Shown here: positions 12,248 through 24,237 of the stretch, piece after piece
How the letters are laid out: each line of letters opens with the position of its first letter
Position numbering within the stretch: the first letter of the stretch is position 1
Origin: Lutjanus erythropterus
Taxonomy: Eukaryota > Chordata > Actinopteri > Lutjaniformes > Lutjanidae
Assembly (NCBI GenBank): GCA_020091685.1
Contig: CM034613.1
Coordinates: 28,140,968-28,204,967, forward strand
Length of the DNA: 64,000 nucleotides
Direction: 5' to 3'
Made by a program: the position numbers and the translations under genes
Notes under the pieces: generated by a model
Told to the model about the DNA's origin: nothing
Database searches by the model: none
What the model saw: the letters and a program-made list of their open reading frames with translations, nothing else

Positions 12248-13494
12248 GTGGATTTTCCTGAATGCAGCATGGATGAGCAACCTGGAATGTCAAGAGAGGA
12301 TCAAAAGTTTATGGACTTGGTTACTGGTTCAGCAAAGCAAGTGAATGGCCATTACCAGATCAGCTTACCGTTAAGGAATGAGGAACTCAACATGCCAAAT
12401 AACAGGATAATTGTTGAGCAACATGCCATGTACCTGAAGAAGAGGCTTCAGAAGGACTCCTCATTTCCTGCAGACTACACAGCCTTTATGAATGATCTGG
12501 TTGCCAAAGGTTATGCTGAAAGAGTGCCTGAAGAGGACTTGGAATGCTGTGATGGCAAGGTATGGTATATCCCCCACCATGGTGTTTACCATCCAACAAA
12601 GAGGAAGATCAGAGTTGTCTTTGACTGTGGAGCGAGTTTCCAAGGAACATCTCTTAAAGCTCAGCTCCTACAAGGACCGGATCTGACCAGTTAATTGGGG
12701 TAGTGACCAGGTTTAGGAAAGAACCAGTGGTGATCTTGGCAGATGTTGAATCCATGTTTCACCAAGTAAGGGTACCAGTTGAAGATGCTGATTTGTTGAG
12801 GTTTCTCTGGTGGCCTGATGGGGATTTAAATCAAAACCTCAGTGACGTCAGGATGATGGTACATCTCTTCGGGGCAACTTTGTCTCCTAGTTGTGTCAAT
12901 TTTGCTCACAGGAAATGCGCAGAAGATAATAAAGAACAGTTCAGCCAAGAAGCGATTGATAAGGTTCTACATTGCTTCTACATTGATGATTGTCTGGTGT
13001 CAGTGGTTTCGGAAGAGGAAGCTGTATCTCTGTATCATGAGCTCATCTCCATTTGTGCAAAGGGTGGTTTCCAGCTTCGGAAATGGATAAGCAACACATG
13101 TGAGGTTATGGCTGCAATACCTGAAAGTCACCGGGCCAAGGACATGGGAGTGTTGGACCTGGATCAGGATCCACTGCCAGTGGAGAGTGTACTTGGTGTG
13201 GAATGGTGCATTCAGTCCGATGCCTTTAAGTTTAAGATCATCATCAAGGACAGACCACTCACCAGGAGAGGAATTCTCTCAACTGTCAGCTCCATTTGTG
13301 ATCCTCTTGCAATCCTGAGCCCTGTTGTGTTGTCTGCTAAGAAAATCTTAAGGGATCTGTGCAGGAGAGCACTTGGCTGGGATGACATTATACCTGAATC
13401 AGTTGCTAATGAGTGGATGACTTGGCTGCAGGAACTGTGCCGTCTAGAGGATTTTAACATCATGAGATGCCTGAAACCAGTAAACTTTGGATAA
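12248..13494 (+). pseudogene. BEL/Pao reverse transcriptase
   Basis: The frame 12248-12694 reads YIPHHGVYHPTKRKIRVVFD, the fingers of the Pao-type RT. A stop and frameshift at about 12692-12703 lead to 12703-13494 with VILADVESMFHQVRV (first catalytic aspartate), FGATLSPSCVNFA and CFYIDDCLVS (the YxDD catalytic box), then the connection region. The enzyme copies element RNA into DNA. The catalytic residues are still present; the break is upstream of them. Confidence 0.85.
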
Positions 13495-14925
13495 ACAACC
13501 ACGGCACAGCTACACCATTTCTGCAAGGCAAGTGAAGATGGCTACGGGGTAGTGACCTACCTGCTGTCACGCAGTGTACATTCACAAGTATACAGTGCTT
13601 TTGTCATGGGAAAGGCTAGGGTGGCTCCACTTAAATCTGTTACCATCCCTCGTATGAAGCTCATCGCTGCCACTATGGCAAGTCGCATTGATGTCTTCTG
13701 GAGGAGAGAGTTACACATGGATCTTCAGAATTCTGTGTTCTGGACGGACAGTGCATCTGTGCTCAGATATATCAAGAATGAGACTTCCAGGTTCAAAGTC
13801 TTTGTTGCCAACAGGGTCTGAGAAATTCTCAAAGTTTCACAGTCTGTTCAATGGAGGTATGTGCACAAGGCAAGCAACCCAGCAGATGTGGCATCTAGGG
13901 GCTTGAAAGTGGATGCATTCCTCAAAAATCTAACATGGGTGTCAGGTCCACGTTTTCTCTGTCAACCTGAGTGTGTGTGGCCTGTAAATCCTGAGGATGT
14001 TCATCAGCTTCCATCAGATGACCCTGAGGTCAAGAAAGCTGCTGCAGTGAATGCTGTACAGGCCAGAGAAGAGGTTGATGCTCTGAGTCACATGATCGGT
14101 TATTTCTCATCTTGGACTGGCTTGAAAAAGTCTGTGGCTTGGATGTTGAAATTCAAGAAGTGGCTCTTGGCTTGCTGCCAGAAGAGGAAACAGTTGAACA
14201 TCAAGCTTGCACAGTCTGATTTGGATGTAATGCAACAAGGATGTTCATTGGAGAAAGATATGGATGCTTTTAAAAGGGAGCCACTTCCAAGTTGTCTGTC
14301 AGTGGAGGAGCTGGAAAAGGCTGAACTGGAAATCATCAGGTTCTGCCAAAGGAAGACGTTTCCAGAGGAATTTTCCAGGCTGCAGAATGGCAAAAGTGTG
14401 AAGGGGTGTAGCCACATCTATAAACTCTGCCCACTGGTCAAAGGTCGTCTTCTAAGAGTTGGTGGTCGGCTGAGCAGGTCGTCTATGCCTGTGGAGGCTA
14501 AACATCCCATAATACTGGCTAAAGACTTCCACATCTCAGACATTCTTCTGAGACATATTCACCAGAAAGTGGGGTATGGTGGTCGTAACCATATGCTAGC
14601 CAAACTGCGGGAGAGGTACTGGATCACTGGGGATAGTACAGCCATAAGAAGAGTCGTTTAAGTGTACCGTCTGTCGAGCAAATGGCAGATCTGCCTGCTG
14701 AAAGAGTGACTCCAGATGAACCACTGCAATATTGAACCTGGAGATATAGTGCTTATCATGGACAACAGAGCACCTCAAAATTCTTGTATTATGGGAAAAG
14801 TCCTTCAAACCTTTCCAGACAGAAGAGGATTTGTGCGTCAGGTGCGGATTAAGACAAAGAGCAGTTGCCTGGATCATCCAATAACAAAGATCTGTCTACT
14901 ACAGGAGGCCGAAGCTGGATGAGGA
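13495..14925 (+). pseudogene. BEL/Pao RNase H and truncated integrase
   Basis: RNase H is seen as KSVTIPRMKLIAA and FWTDSASVLRYI (13552-13821). After a stop and shift at about 13820 the frame 13861-14661 reads WVSGPRFLCQPE, then the integrase zinc-binding motif with HIHQKVGYGGRNHML and, across another shift, CTVCRA (HH-CC). It then jumps to IEPGDIVLIMDN and GKVLQTFPDRRGFVRQV (14716-14922), the domain that normally follows the integrase core. The D,D35E catalytic core, several hundred residues in intact elements, is therefore deleted at about 14690-14716. Confidence 0.75.
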
Positions 14926-15544
14926 GCGGCTGTTGAACATTGTGACACTTTCACCCTCAGCTTGACTTTGATTTTGACTGACAGACTTGCCACAGGTTGA
15001 AGACTAAAATCCTTTTGACTGAGCCTGAATGTGGCCTGACTTGACCTTACTGACCTTTGACTCAGGAAGAAAGAAGACAGAAGACAATATATGTGCTATG
15101 GACTTTGAATATTAAGTTTTAATTGTTTCATGTCTCCTATCAATATGAATGTGGGTAATTATTATAATTGCCAGTATATGTATGCCAGTATTTCCCTTTA
15201 GAACAAAACAAATGGAGTTAAAGGCTGCAGGACCTCTGTCTGCACAGCTCTTTTGATCAAAAATATCACAAAATTATTTAGTATTTTCAGTTTGTGTATT
15301 CTTTCTACATTTCTTTTGGACCTGAGTAGAGAACTTAAAAACATGGTGGAAAAATATAAGACTAAGACTAACTTTACTAATCCCCCACGGGAAAATGTTA
15401 CTCATGTTAGTGTTATTGTCATAAGCTGTCATCTATCTCTATTTTTTAAAGTCATTTCTAATAATCTATTTTCAATAATTAATCTAATTTTACATGTGGC
15501 CTGATTAAATCCTGTCAGTTATTGTTGTTTCTTTGAAGTTTTAC

Positions 15545-15587
<43 letters not shown>

Positions 15588-15598
15588 GATTACATTTA
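14926..15598. other. 3' flank of the Pao element; (AAT)n tract
   Basis: Non-coding, with an (AAT)n run at about 15545-15586 just before the Tc1 element. The 15253-15504 open frame is AT-driven chance. No LTR end could be assigned. Confidence 0.45.
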
Positions 15599-17188
<1,590 letters not shown>

Positions 17189-17190
17189 TA

Positions 17191-18096
17191 TATAGCGCTT
17201 TATCATGGACGAGTACTTCACAAGTTTTAGTAAAAATAAATTGAAAACATCACTTACGCTGTATTAATAATAATAATTAGATCCCATGGTAGAGTGCTGG
17301 AAGGCTACAAGCTCCTGATGTGATGTTAGTGTTTTACACCTGGTATATTAACCCACAATGCCTCGAGTTTACTCAACACAGACAGGAAGAAGCAACCTTT
17401 AATGTTAAATGGTCACCGACTGAAGCCCTTGAGAGGAGCACTTTTGTCTTCCACAGACAAACAAGCCGCTTTGCTGCTGTTTGTTTACGCTGAACTGAAA
17501 GCTCAACTCTCACCGCTACGCCACTGATTGTAAGGGACATGTTTATATTTAACTCCCTACCAACTCAATGTTTCATTAAGTAACTTGCCACTAACGTAAT
17601 TTAACTCAGCTATTACGTGTTACCTTCACTTTGGCGTGTAAAGCTGGGTGGTGATCTCGCAAATGCTGCACCAAGTTAGATGTGTTTGACCCTTTAGCCG
17701 TAACTTTTTTCAGCAGGTTTTGCAGACAGGTGATCCGTTGTCATGAATGACTCCCTGGTCATTCTTGGCGTATCCGACATGCTCCCACACTGCCGACTTC
17801 ACTCTTTTCTTCGGTGGAAACAAAGCTTTGCTGCTTGGTCCTTCTGCCCTTGCTAAGCTAATGTAGCATAGCCTCCATGTCTCTTGATACACACCACACT
17901 GTAAGCAACTGCACCTCTGGTGTAACTTTGTTTTCGTTCTGTGCAGGTTGCGCCGAAAATAATGTACCAGCATAGTGTCTGTTTTTTTGCGAGTGAGAAA
18001 AGAAAAACTCAGTGTAGCGGAGCCTTTGGGATTAAATAACCGTGACGTTTTAAAGCACGGTTAATAGTAAAATTGGTTTATTGCTGCATCCCTAGT
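17191..18096 (-). mobile_element. hAT remnant carrying a BED zinc finger
   Basis: The segment between the Tc1 element and 18094, ending in GCTGCATCCCTA, a hAT-type terminal motif. Inside it, on the minus strand, is part of a hAT transposase gene. The other end was not found, so extent is approximate. Confidence 0.5.
17628..17973 (-). pseudogene. BED zinc-finger fragment of hAT transposase (ZBED-like)
   Basis: The minus frame reads KSAVWEHVGYAKNDQG, then PVCKTC, a stop codon (TGA), then KKVTAKGSNTSNLVQHLRD and HH. Aromatic-WEH start, CX2C and HX4H form a BED-type DNA-binding zinc finger, as at the N-terminus of hAT transposases and host genes of the ZBED family. The single in-frame stop between the two halves breaks the finger. 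No dimerisation or catalytic region follows. It is a short relic, not a domesticated gene. Confidence 0.6.
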
Positions 18097-18510
18097 TACA
18101 GCCAGGCCTTATTATGGTTTTATATTAAGATTATGAATCCGATTAACGTGAGCTTGTGAGATCATCGTTTCACGGGACATGATTTCACATGATCTCCTGT
18201 GGAAACAGATGTAAACAAACTGGAGACTGACAAGGTCTGTCTTCTCTTTATCCTGTTCTTGGAATCTGTTGCTAACACCATCCTTAAGCTAGCATGTGTG
18301 TGAGTGTATGTAGCTGTTCTCAGCGCTGTGTTGATGTCACGGTCAGTTTGTCTGCTGTGTGCATGGCATGACCATCGTGCAGAACACGTGTGACAGTGAC
18401 GGGCACAGAATCGAATATGTGAAGCTGACTGGCTGGTCACCAGTCAGGGCCGGTCACGCTGAAAACCGTCCAGTTCTGGTCTCTGGCCAGTCGATCGGTG
18501 CATCCCTAGT
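18097..18510. mobile_element. Truncated hAT MITE, sister of the one at 56917-57812
   Basis: It shares long stretches with 57162-57812, for example GATTATGAATC, GATCTCCTGTGGAA and CATGATTTCA/GATCGGTGCATC, and ends in GATCGGTGCATCCCTA. Its 5' end is missing and abuts the BED-carrying remnant. Non-coding. Confidence 0.6.
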
Positions 18511-18932
18511 AAACAGGAATTTATGAGCTGCTAATATCAGTTAAAACTGTCATTTATGTTCCTCTCTCTACAAGAAAACAATATTAAAACAAAGAAATGT
18601 GAGCAATTCAAAAACATTTGGTGCTGACCAATTCATTTAAATTTCACCAGATCGCAATATGTCCTTTAATTTAATTTTTAAATCATAAATGAAATGAAAT
18701 TCTGTCATGCTGCAGAGACGTCATATTCTAAAGACTTAAGAAAACATCCTTGTTCGGAACAGATACCCAAAAAACACACAATAATCATTTTAATGTTTCT
18801 CAAATTTAACATTAAAATCATAATGCACTTGCATTATCAGCTTAAAAAATAAAATCACCATATTTTTTTCCAATCACTCAGCACTAAAAACATCACAACA
18901 GAAAGTAACCTGCAGCCAAGACTAGAAATACA

Positions 18933-19920
18933 AACCAGGACCAAGTGTACAGAATGTGTCCAAGTAAAAATGTATTAACCAGCCCTCTGTTCTGGAGCAG
19001 CGACCAGAAAGTTAGCTGCAAATATTTCATAGTCTGATGAATGAGAAATAAATAAATGATTAATCAATTAGTTGTTTGGTGGTTCCCAAAGCCCAAGATG
19101 ACGCCTTTAAATGTCTTGTTTCATCTACACCCTAAAAAATATTGAGTGTGCAGTCAAAAGGAGGAAAGAAACAAGAAAATATTCACATTTAAGAATCAGG
19201 AATCAAAGTATTTTACATTTTTCTTCATTAAAAAAAAAGACTAAAACCAATTAATCAATTGTCAGATTAGTTTGCAATTAATTTAGTAACTGATTGCATA
19301 TAAAGGTGGCAAAAGTATCAAAGTCATATAATATCAATATTTTGAGCTGCAATGATTGATCCATTATTAAATTAATAGTCAACTATTCTGATAATCAATT
19401 ACTTGTTTCAAGTCATTTTTTAAATAAAAATGTCCAAATTCTCTTTCATCCTCTCAGATGTGAATATTTTCTAGTTTCTTATGAGAGTAAACTTTATATT
19501 TTGTGTTTTGGACATAATGAGACATTTGATGACGTCAACTTGGGATCTGGAAAACAGGGATCAGCATTTTTCACCATTTTGTGTCACTTTACGCTCCAAA
19601 CCACTAATCAATTAATTGAAAAAATGATTAATAATTGATTGAAGTAATTGTTAGTTGCAGCTCTACTAATATAAAGTACCTCAATAGGTATCCAGTCTAG
19701 TTTTTTATAACAGTTTGTCTCCCAGTTTAAAACTCTGGTGTCTGACAAGTTTACTGTAAAAAAAACAATAATCTACTTTTAAACCTCATAATGCAGCTCC
19801 TAATGTCACTCAATCACTTACAGTCACACAGTCATAACTTACAATGGCACAAATTCTGCATAATGTGAGGACTGAATCAGAAGAGAAAAGATGAGAAAGA
19901 GAAATTAATGAAAAAATAAA
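18933..19920. other. No gene recognised, AT-rich
   Basis: AT-rich, with direct and inverted words such as ATTAATCAATT (about 19050, 19250, 19610). No open frame or repeat end identified. Confidence 0.4.
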
Positions 19921-19931
19921 TGAGTACTCAC

Positions 19932-19998
19932 CAAAAAAGAAGCCGTTAATAAAACTGAAGTCCATCCTGTGATCCTTTTTAACAAAATGAAGGATCAT
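19932..19998 (-). CDS. Candidate first coding exon of an unknown gene
   Basis: The minus strand reads ATG (19998) in frame with a second ATG, giving MILHFVKKDHR then MDFSFINGFFF, and ends at a very good splice donor, TTTTTTG then GTGAGT, at about 19931. Upstream (20428-20560) are three inverted CCAAT boxes (ATTGG on the plus strand) and a GGTCCCGCCCA Sp1-like site, as expected for a promoter serving the minus strand. The next exon should lie below 19.9 kb, but none was found before the transposon cluster. I do not recognise the peptide. It may be a real gene start separated from its body by insertions, or a chance donor. Confidence 0.3.
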
Positions 19999-20399
19999 CG
20001 GTCCGTACAGTTTGATTTAACCTCCGTGATAAAAAGAGAAAAAGTAAACTGTCCCATCAGACAGGGTTCCAGCTCGTTTGTTGGTGGACTGATCGTTACA
20101 CCTGAGCAGGTATCTGTGGCTAACAGCTGCTGCTAGCTTGAAAACGCCTCTGGTAGCTCCTGCTAGCTTACACCGATCCTGACACGGCAGGTAACGGTCG
20201 ACCTTTCCGGGTCAGAACAGACAGTGTGGAACATTAAGAGTCCATTAATCAAACCACACCGTGATTTTACTGTTTTCTGACATTTCCTGAGCTTTAAATC
20301 CATCCTCTTCTCTCCCACTCGTCTTCTTTTTCTCCTTCTTAACTCACTGACAACCTTCAACTTTCGCGGGTCGATCTTGTCGTCTTCGGCTCAAAGTAC

Positions 20400-20570
20400 T
20401 CCTTAATGTCCGGACAATGTTGGTAATTGGTCCCGCCCACAACTCAACAAGATGTGATTGGTTAAGACAGCTGTTAATATCAGATTCACGAAGGCCCTGC
20501 CTGCCAGGAGAGTCACTGATTTACCCAGATACCACCAGAAGAAAAAATTGTGATTGGTTCATTTCCCCCG
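20400..20570 (-). promoter_or_regulatory. CCAAT/Sp1-rich promoter-like stretch
   Basis: ATTGG occurs at about 20427, 20457 and 20552 (CCAAT on the minus strand), with GGTCCCGCCCAC at about 20430. The density of these factor motifs within 150 bp, upstream of the candidate exon at 19932-19998, suggests a promoter. No TATA box was noted. Confidence 0.35.
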
Positions 20571-20639
20571 TTATATTAACCCTCTGTTTGTCAAGAGAAG
20601 TGAGTTCAACTTTAAAACAATATTCTACAAAACTATTAC

Positions 20640-21120
20640 TTCAGTAAACAAAAACAATAAAGAATGATCAATTATTTAAGTTTAATAGGGGTAATATTTT
20701 TTCTAAGGCCTTATCCATCAGTGCCGTGTGTAAGACACCAAGTGCTGGAGGTCACACCAAAACAGAGATAATAAGAAAACGGCAAGAAAAAAGAAACACC
20801 AGCTGATTAACTCACAGCAGAGCACAAGTACAGACCTGGAAAATCTACTCATATAAATACCTAAAAATGAATTACAATAACTTGAGTATTTGTAATTAGT
20901 TACTTCCACCCCTGGTTGCAGATTAGGACCTGCATAACAGAAAGTTTGCAAGCTCATTATTAACTCATATTTCCCCAGTAAAAAAGTGATGTAATATCAA
21001 TACATTAAACAGTAATATTTTCTTTGTCCCCTTCTTCAGTTAATATATGAAATAAAAACGGAACAGATTACCTGTTAAAATTTGATCCCTGAGGAAAACA
21101 GAACTGCAGCTGCAGAGGGC
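20640..21120. other. No gene; fragment of a hAT-type end
   Basis: The words ACTTGAGTATTTGTAATTAG and ACTTCCACCCCTG at about 20879-20913 are a hAT-type terminal sequence (CAGGGGTGGAAG in complement) without a visible partner. The rest is unremarkable. Confidence 0.35.
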
Positions 21121-21149
21121 AGGAGCCGAGAACCCATGGTGGAGTTGGA

Positions 21150-21185
21150 ACTACAGTTCCCAGAGTCCTCTGGGGTGTGACGTCA
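21150..21185 (+). promoter_or_regulatory. ZNF143-like site next to a full CRE
   Basis: ACTACAGTTCCCAGAGTCC (21150-21168) closely resembles the ZNF143/THAP11 motif ACTACAATTCCCAGAATGC. Ten bases on is a perfect palindromic CRE, TGACGTCA (21178-21185). The pair is typical of housekeeping promoters. A start codon ORF begins at 21285, but I do not recognise its product. Confidence 0.4.
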
Positions 21186-21289
21186 GCAGCGTCTTGGCCC
21201 GTGTCAAAGTTACAGACAGTGACCCAGTTCGTTTACATTCTGGCACCAAAGTCCACATTGAGTCAAAGGAATTAGTTTGCATTCATGAT

Positions 21290-22300
21290 GCTGAGTGTTG
21301 ATATTGACTCGAGAGCTTACTCTTGCTGGAGCTTCCCCGTTTCTTTGGGAGGAGTTTCCTTGAATCTGGAGGTAACTGAAGAGCTCCTCATGGCTGAGGC
21401 TGGGTGGAATGAAGCAACGGGTGTAAAGTTCTGCAGGCGGCGATGTTCAGGCCATTCAGCCAAATCGTGCCTGAGGGGCCTCAACTCTCTGAGCCAGTGT
21501 TTGGAGAAAGACAGCTCCTTCCTGTGAAAACCGAGACCCATATTCTGAAGAACGAGAACCTAGCGACAACAGCAGGTAAGATGATAATCATATGTGCAAC
21601 AATAGCTGATTACCAATACACTGAGACGATGAATGAACAGGCAGCGACACTGTGCAGAGTCACAGGCAGAGAGGGAAATGGGAGGATTAGTAGTTTAAAT
21701 AGACTGCCAGATCGGAAGGGTGCATTTGGTATGTCGCATGATTGGCAATGCAGCTCAAGTTGTCTGCCTGAACTAGCTCACAGGAACCGCCACATTTGTG
21801 ACAGAACGAACCAGCCAATATGGACCCAGCAGACAGACAGATTGAGCATGAACTTCATGATTTTGTTTTTCAACAATTTTGTGTATCATGGAGATTTGGT
21901 CTAAGGCCCCTATCAAGGAAATAAAGCAAGCAGCCTTTTCGTGGGCAAAAAAGAACGTTATTCCAAGCCTTGGTTGAAGAATTTTATTCCTCAAAAAAGT
22001 TTGGACTTTCTCTCCACCACTGACTGTCAGGCTTCACCTCAGCCTGCTTGCCTCCTGTCAGCTACTAGTAGCCATCCACCTACAGGCTCCCAGCCTGCTT
22101 CTCAGCCAGCCAGTTCCTTGCCTGATACAGAAGCTTCCCAGATTGCAAGTGTGGCTGTCGCCGATGTCACGCCTCTCACCTGCCCAGTGTCCCAGAGCCT
22201 CAGCTGCCCAGCAACCCAGCCTTCTTATTTCCTGTCCTGGTGGGCTGTCGCCGCCGCAGCCACCTCTACTCCCGGTCTGGCCGCAGTCATCTCCTGCCCA
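21290..22300. other. Open but unrecognised sequence
   Basis: Overlapping frames at 21285-21527, 21443-21904 and 21941-22306 have no domain I can name. 22020-22300 is proline-, serine- and alanine-rich. GC content and codon look differ from the AT-rich surroundings, which favours an old mobile-element coding region. Confidence 0.3.
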
Positions 22301-23065
22301 TCCTAAGCTGCAGCTGCTTCCAGTTTCCCTTGTGTCACTGCCTCACCTGACGGATGCTTCATCGCCTCAGCGCTGGCCTCCTGTGGGGACCCATCTTCGT
22401 CTGTGCCGCCGTCACTGGCCTTCAGAGGGGACCCACCTTCGTCATCACCAGCACTGCCGACGGCCAGAGAGGTCCCGCCTTCATTTTCACCAGTGCCACT
22501 GGATGCCAGAAGGGACCTGCCAAGGGGTCCTGCCTTTGTTTTCACCAGTGCTGCCGGCCGCCAGAAGGGACCCGTCATCTTAGTCTTCCTTGTCAGCCAC
22601 CACAGGGGTCTCATCTTCGCTTTTGTCAGCAGCCTTCTTGTGAACATTGCTTGTGTTGCAAACCTCCTGAAGGGTTTCAGGTTCTTCATGCCTGTCCTCC
22701 AGAGGTGCTCTGTTCTTCAACCCCGTCTCCAAGTCGGCCCCGGATCTGCTCGGCTCCCCTGGGTTGACCCCAGGCCACCTGGCTGAGGTTTCCGGCTCTG
22801 CCTCTGCCCTGCCCTGAGGATGCCCTCCTGAGGTCTCTGGGTCCACCCCTGTGAAGACCCCATCTGACGTCTTCCGTTCCACCCTTGTCAAGGCCCCAGG
22901 CCATCCGCCTGAGGTCTCCAGTTCCTCCTCTGTCCTGCCCCAGATCATCTGCCTACAGTCTCCAGTTCCGCCTCTGGCCATCCACTTGAGGCTTCCACCT
23001 AGCCCCTGTCCAGTTCCAGGGCCATCAGCCTGTCTCCTACTTGCCAGGCACTGTGCTTGAGATCT
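22300..23065. repeat. GC-rich degenerate tandem repeat
   Basis: Recurring words such as TTCACCAGTGC, GCCAGAAGGGACC and GAGGTCTCYGG recur at irregular spacing of about 50-70 bp, for example at 22430-22600 and 22790-22990. All six frames stay open for long stretches because stops are rare in such sequence, and no frame is consistent over the whole. It is probably the low-complexity part of a decayed element. Confidence 0.45.
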
Positions 23066-24237
23066 GTGATTCATTTTGTTTTGACTTGAGTGCCCTAACC
23101 TGTGTCTTGTTATCCTTGTCTGGAGATGTTTTAAGCAGTGATCATACAGTGAGGTTTATTGAACGCTCGCGTCCTAGTGTTCAGGTCTAGGTTCCTTCTT
23201 ACAGTGGCAGTGGAAGAATGCTATGGCTGTTACACTGGTCATGGCCTGCTTTCTGACATCTTTCTCTCCCTGTAGGAGGTCAAATGAGTTTTTGGAAGGC
23301 TGTCCATTTAAGGAAAAAACATAATCATCTCCCTGGATATGTAATAAAATGTTCCGTCTAACTGGTTGCTTTTTATATTTGGCAGTATTGACCAAACTTT
23401 ATTTTTTGCCTTAAATTTCTTCACAATCAGGACCTTTTACCTTTTTATCACAGGTGACTCTAAAATGTATTAGTAGATATAGCATGTTAGCTAACGTAAT
23501 GATGACTCTGCCCCCCCCTTTTTTTTGTCTTTAGATGGAGCCAGATAAACAGTCTCAGATCTATCTGTCCTGGATACAGACTGACATTGGTGGGTGATGG
23601 AGTCTCTCACTTTTATAAAAAGTTGCTTCAACACAGAGATATAAGACTCTACTATAATTTTTTAAAAAAATCCTGTAAATCTGACACCAACAGCTCAGTA
23701 ATGTCAACAACAAAATAAAAGCATCAATGGTAAGAGGCCACAAATGTTCAAAACACAGTCTGGGAGATATTTTGTTTTATTTCATATTGATAGTGAGTTA
23801 TCTGTGTCCTTTCAGAATCATCCACTTTATCTAATAACCTCACATTTCTGACTTGTGGCAAGCAGCTACACAGACTGTTTATATCTAATGACTAATGACT
23901 AATACAATACATCAATTTAAAGATCGCTTTGAGTCAAAACTGTGTTTTTATATTTATGTCCCCTAAAATGCTGCCAAACTGAGAACAGATTTGTCAGCAC
24001 AGAGTGAGTACTAGCATTAGCTCCATCAGCCACTTACAAGCCAACAAACAAAAGACGATAACTTAGCATTCTGATATGAATACACTCTGACATGCGTTCT
24101 AGTCAAGGTTACTCAGAGAGGCCATGTGTCTTAAAGAGCATCTATGCACTAAAACACATGCAAACTAATGAGCAAAAAGCAGTTATTCTGACACTATGAT
24201 GTATGCATGTTTAATCTGTGTTAAAACCGATCATTCT
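23066..24237. other. IFI44-like 3' flank, no other gene
   Basis: Mostly AT-rich. A minus-strand AATAAA at about 23777-23782 is a plausible polyadenylation signal for the IFI44-like gene and would give a 3' UTR of about 450 bases. The minus frame at 23174-23395 is unrecognised. Confidence 0.4.

Larger units (their letters stand above)
9486..14925 (+). mobile_element. Decayed BEL/Pao LTR-retrotransposon, integrase core deleted
   Basis: A polyprotein in Gag-PR-RT-RNaseH-IN order, broken by many stops and frameshifts, belonging to the BEL/Pao superfamily. In order: an N-terminal coiled-coil-like segment (9486-9767), charged Gag (9764-10489), a DUF1759-type Gag core with FDGDPLKYYAFIKAFEN (about 10676-11149), zinc knuckles (11373-11560), an aspartic protease with LDQG (about 11680-12230), a Pao-type reverse transcriptase with YIDD (12248-13494), RNase H (13500-13821), the HH-CC integrase zinc motif (to about 14680), then a DUF5641-type tail (14716-14922). 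The integrase catalytic core is missing and no LTRs were found. It is a dead copy. Confidence 0.85.
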
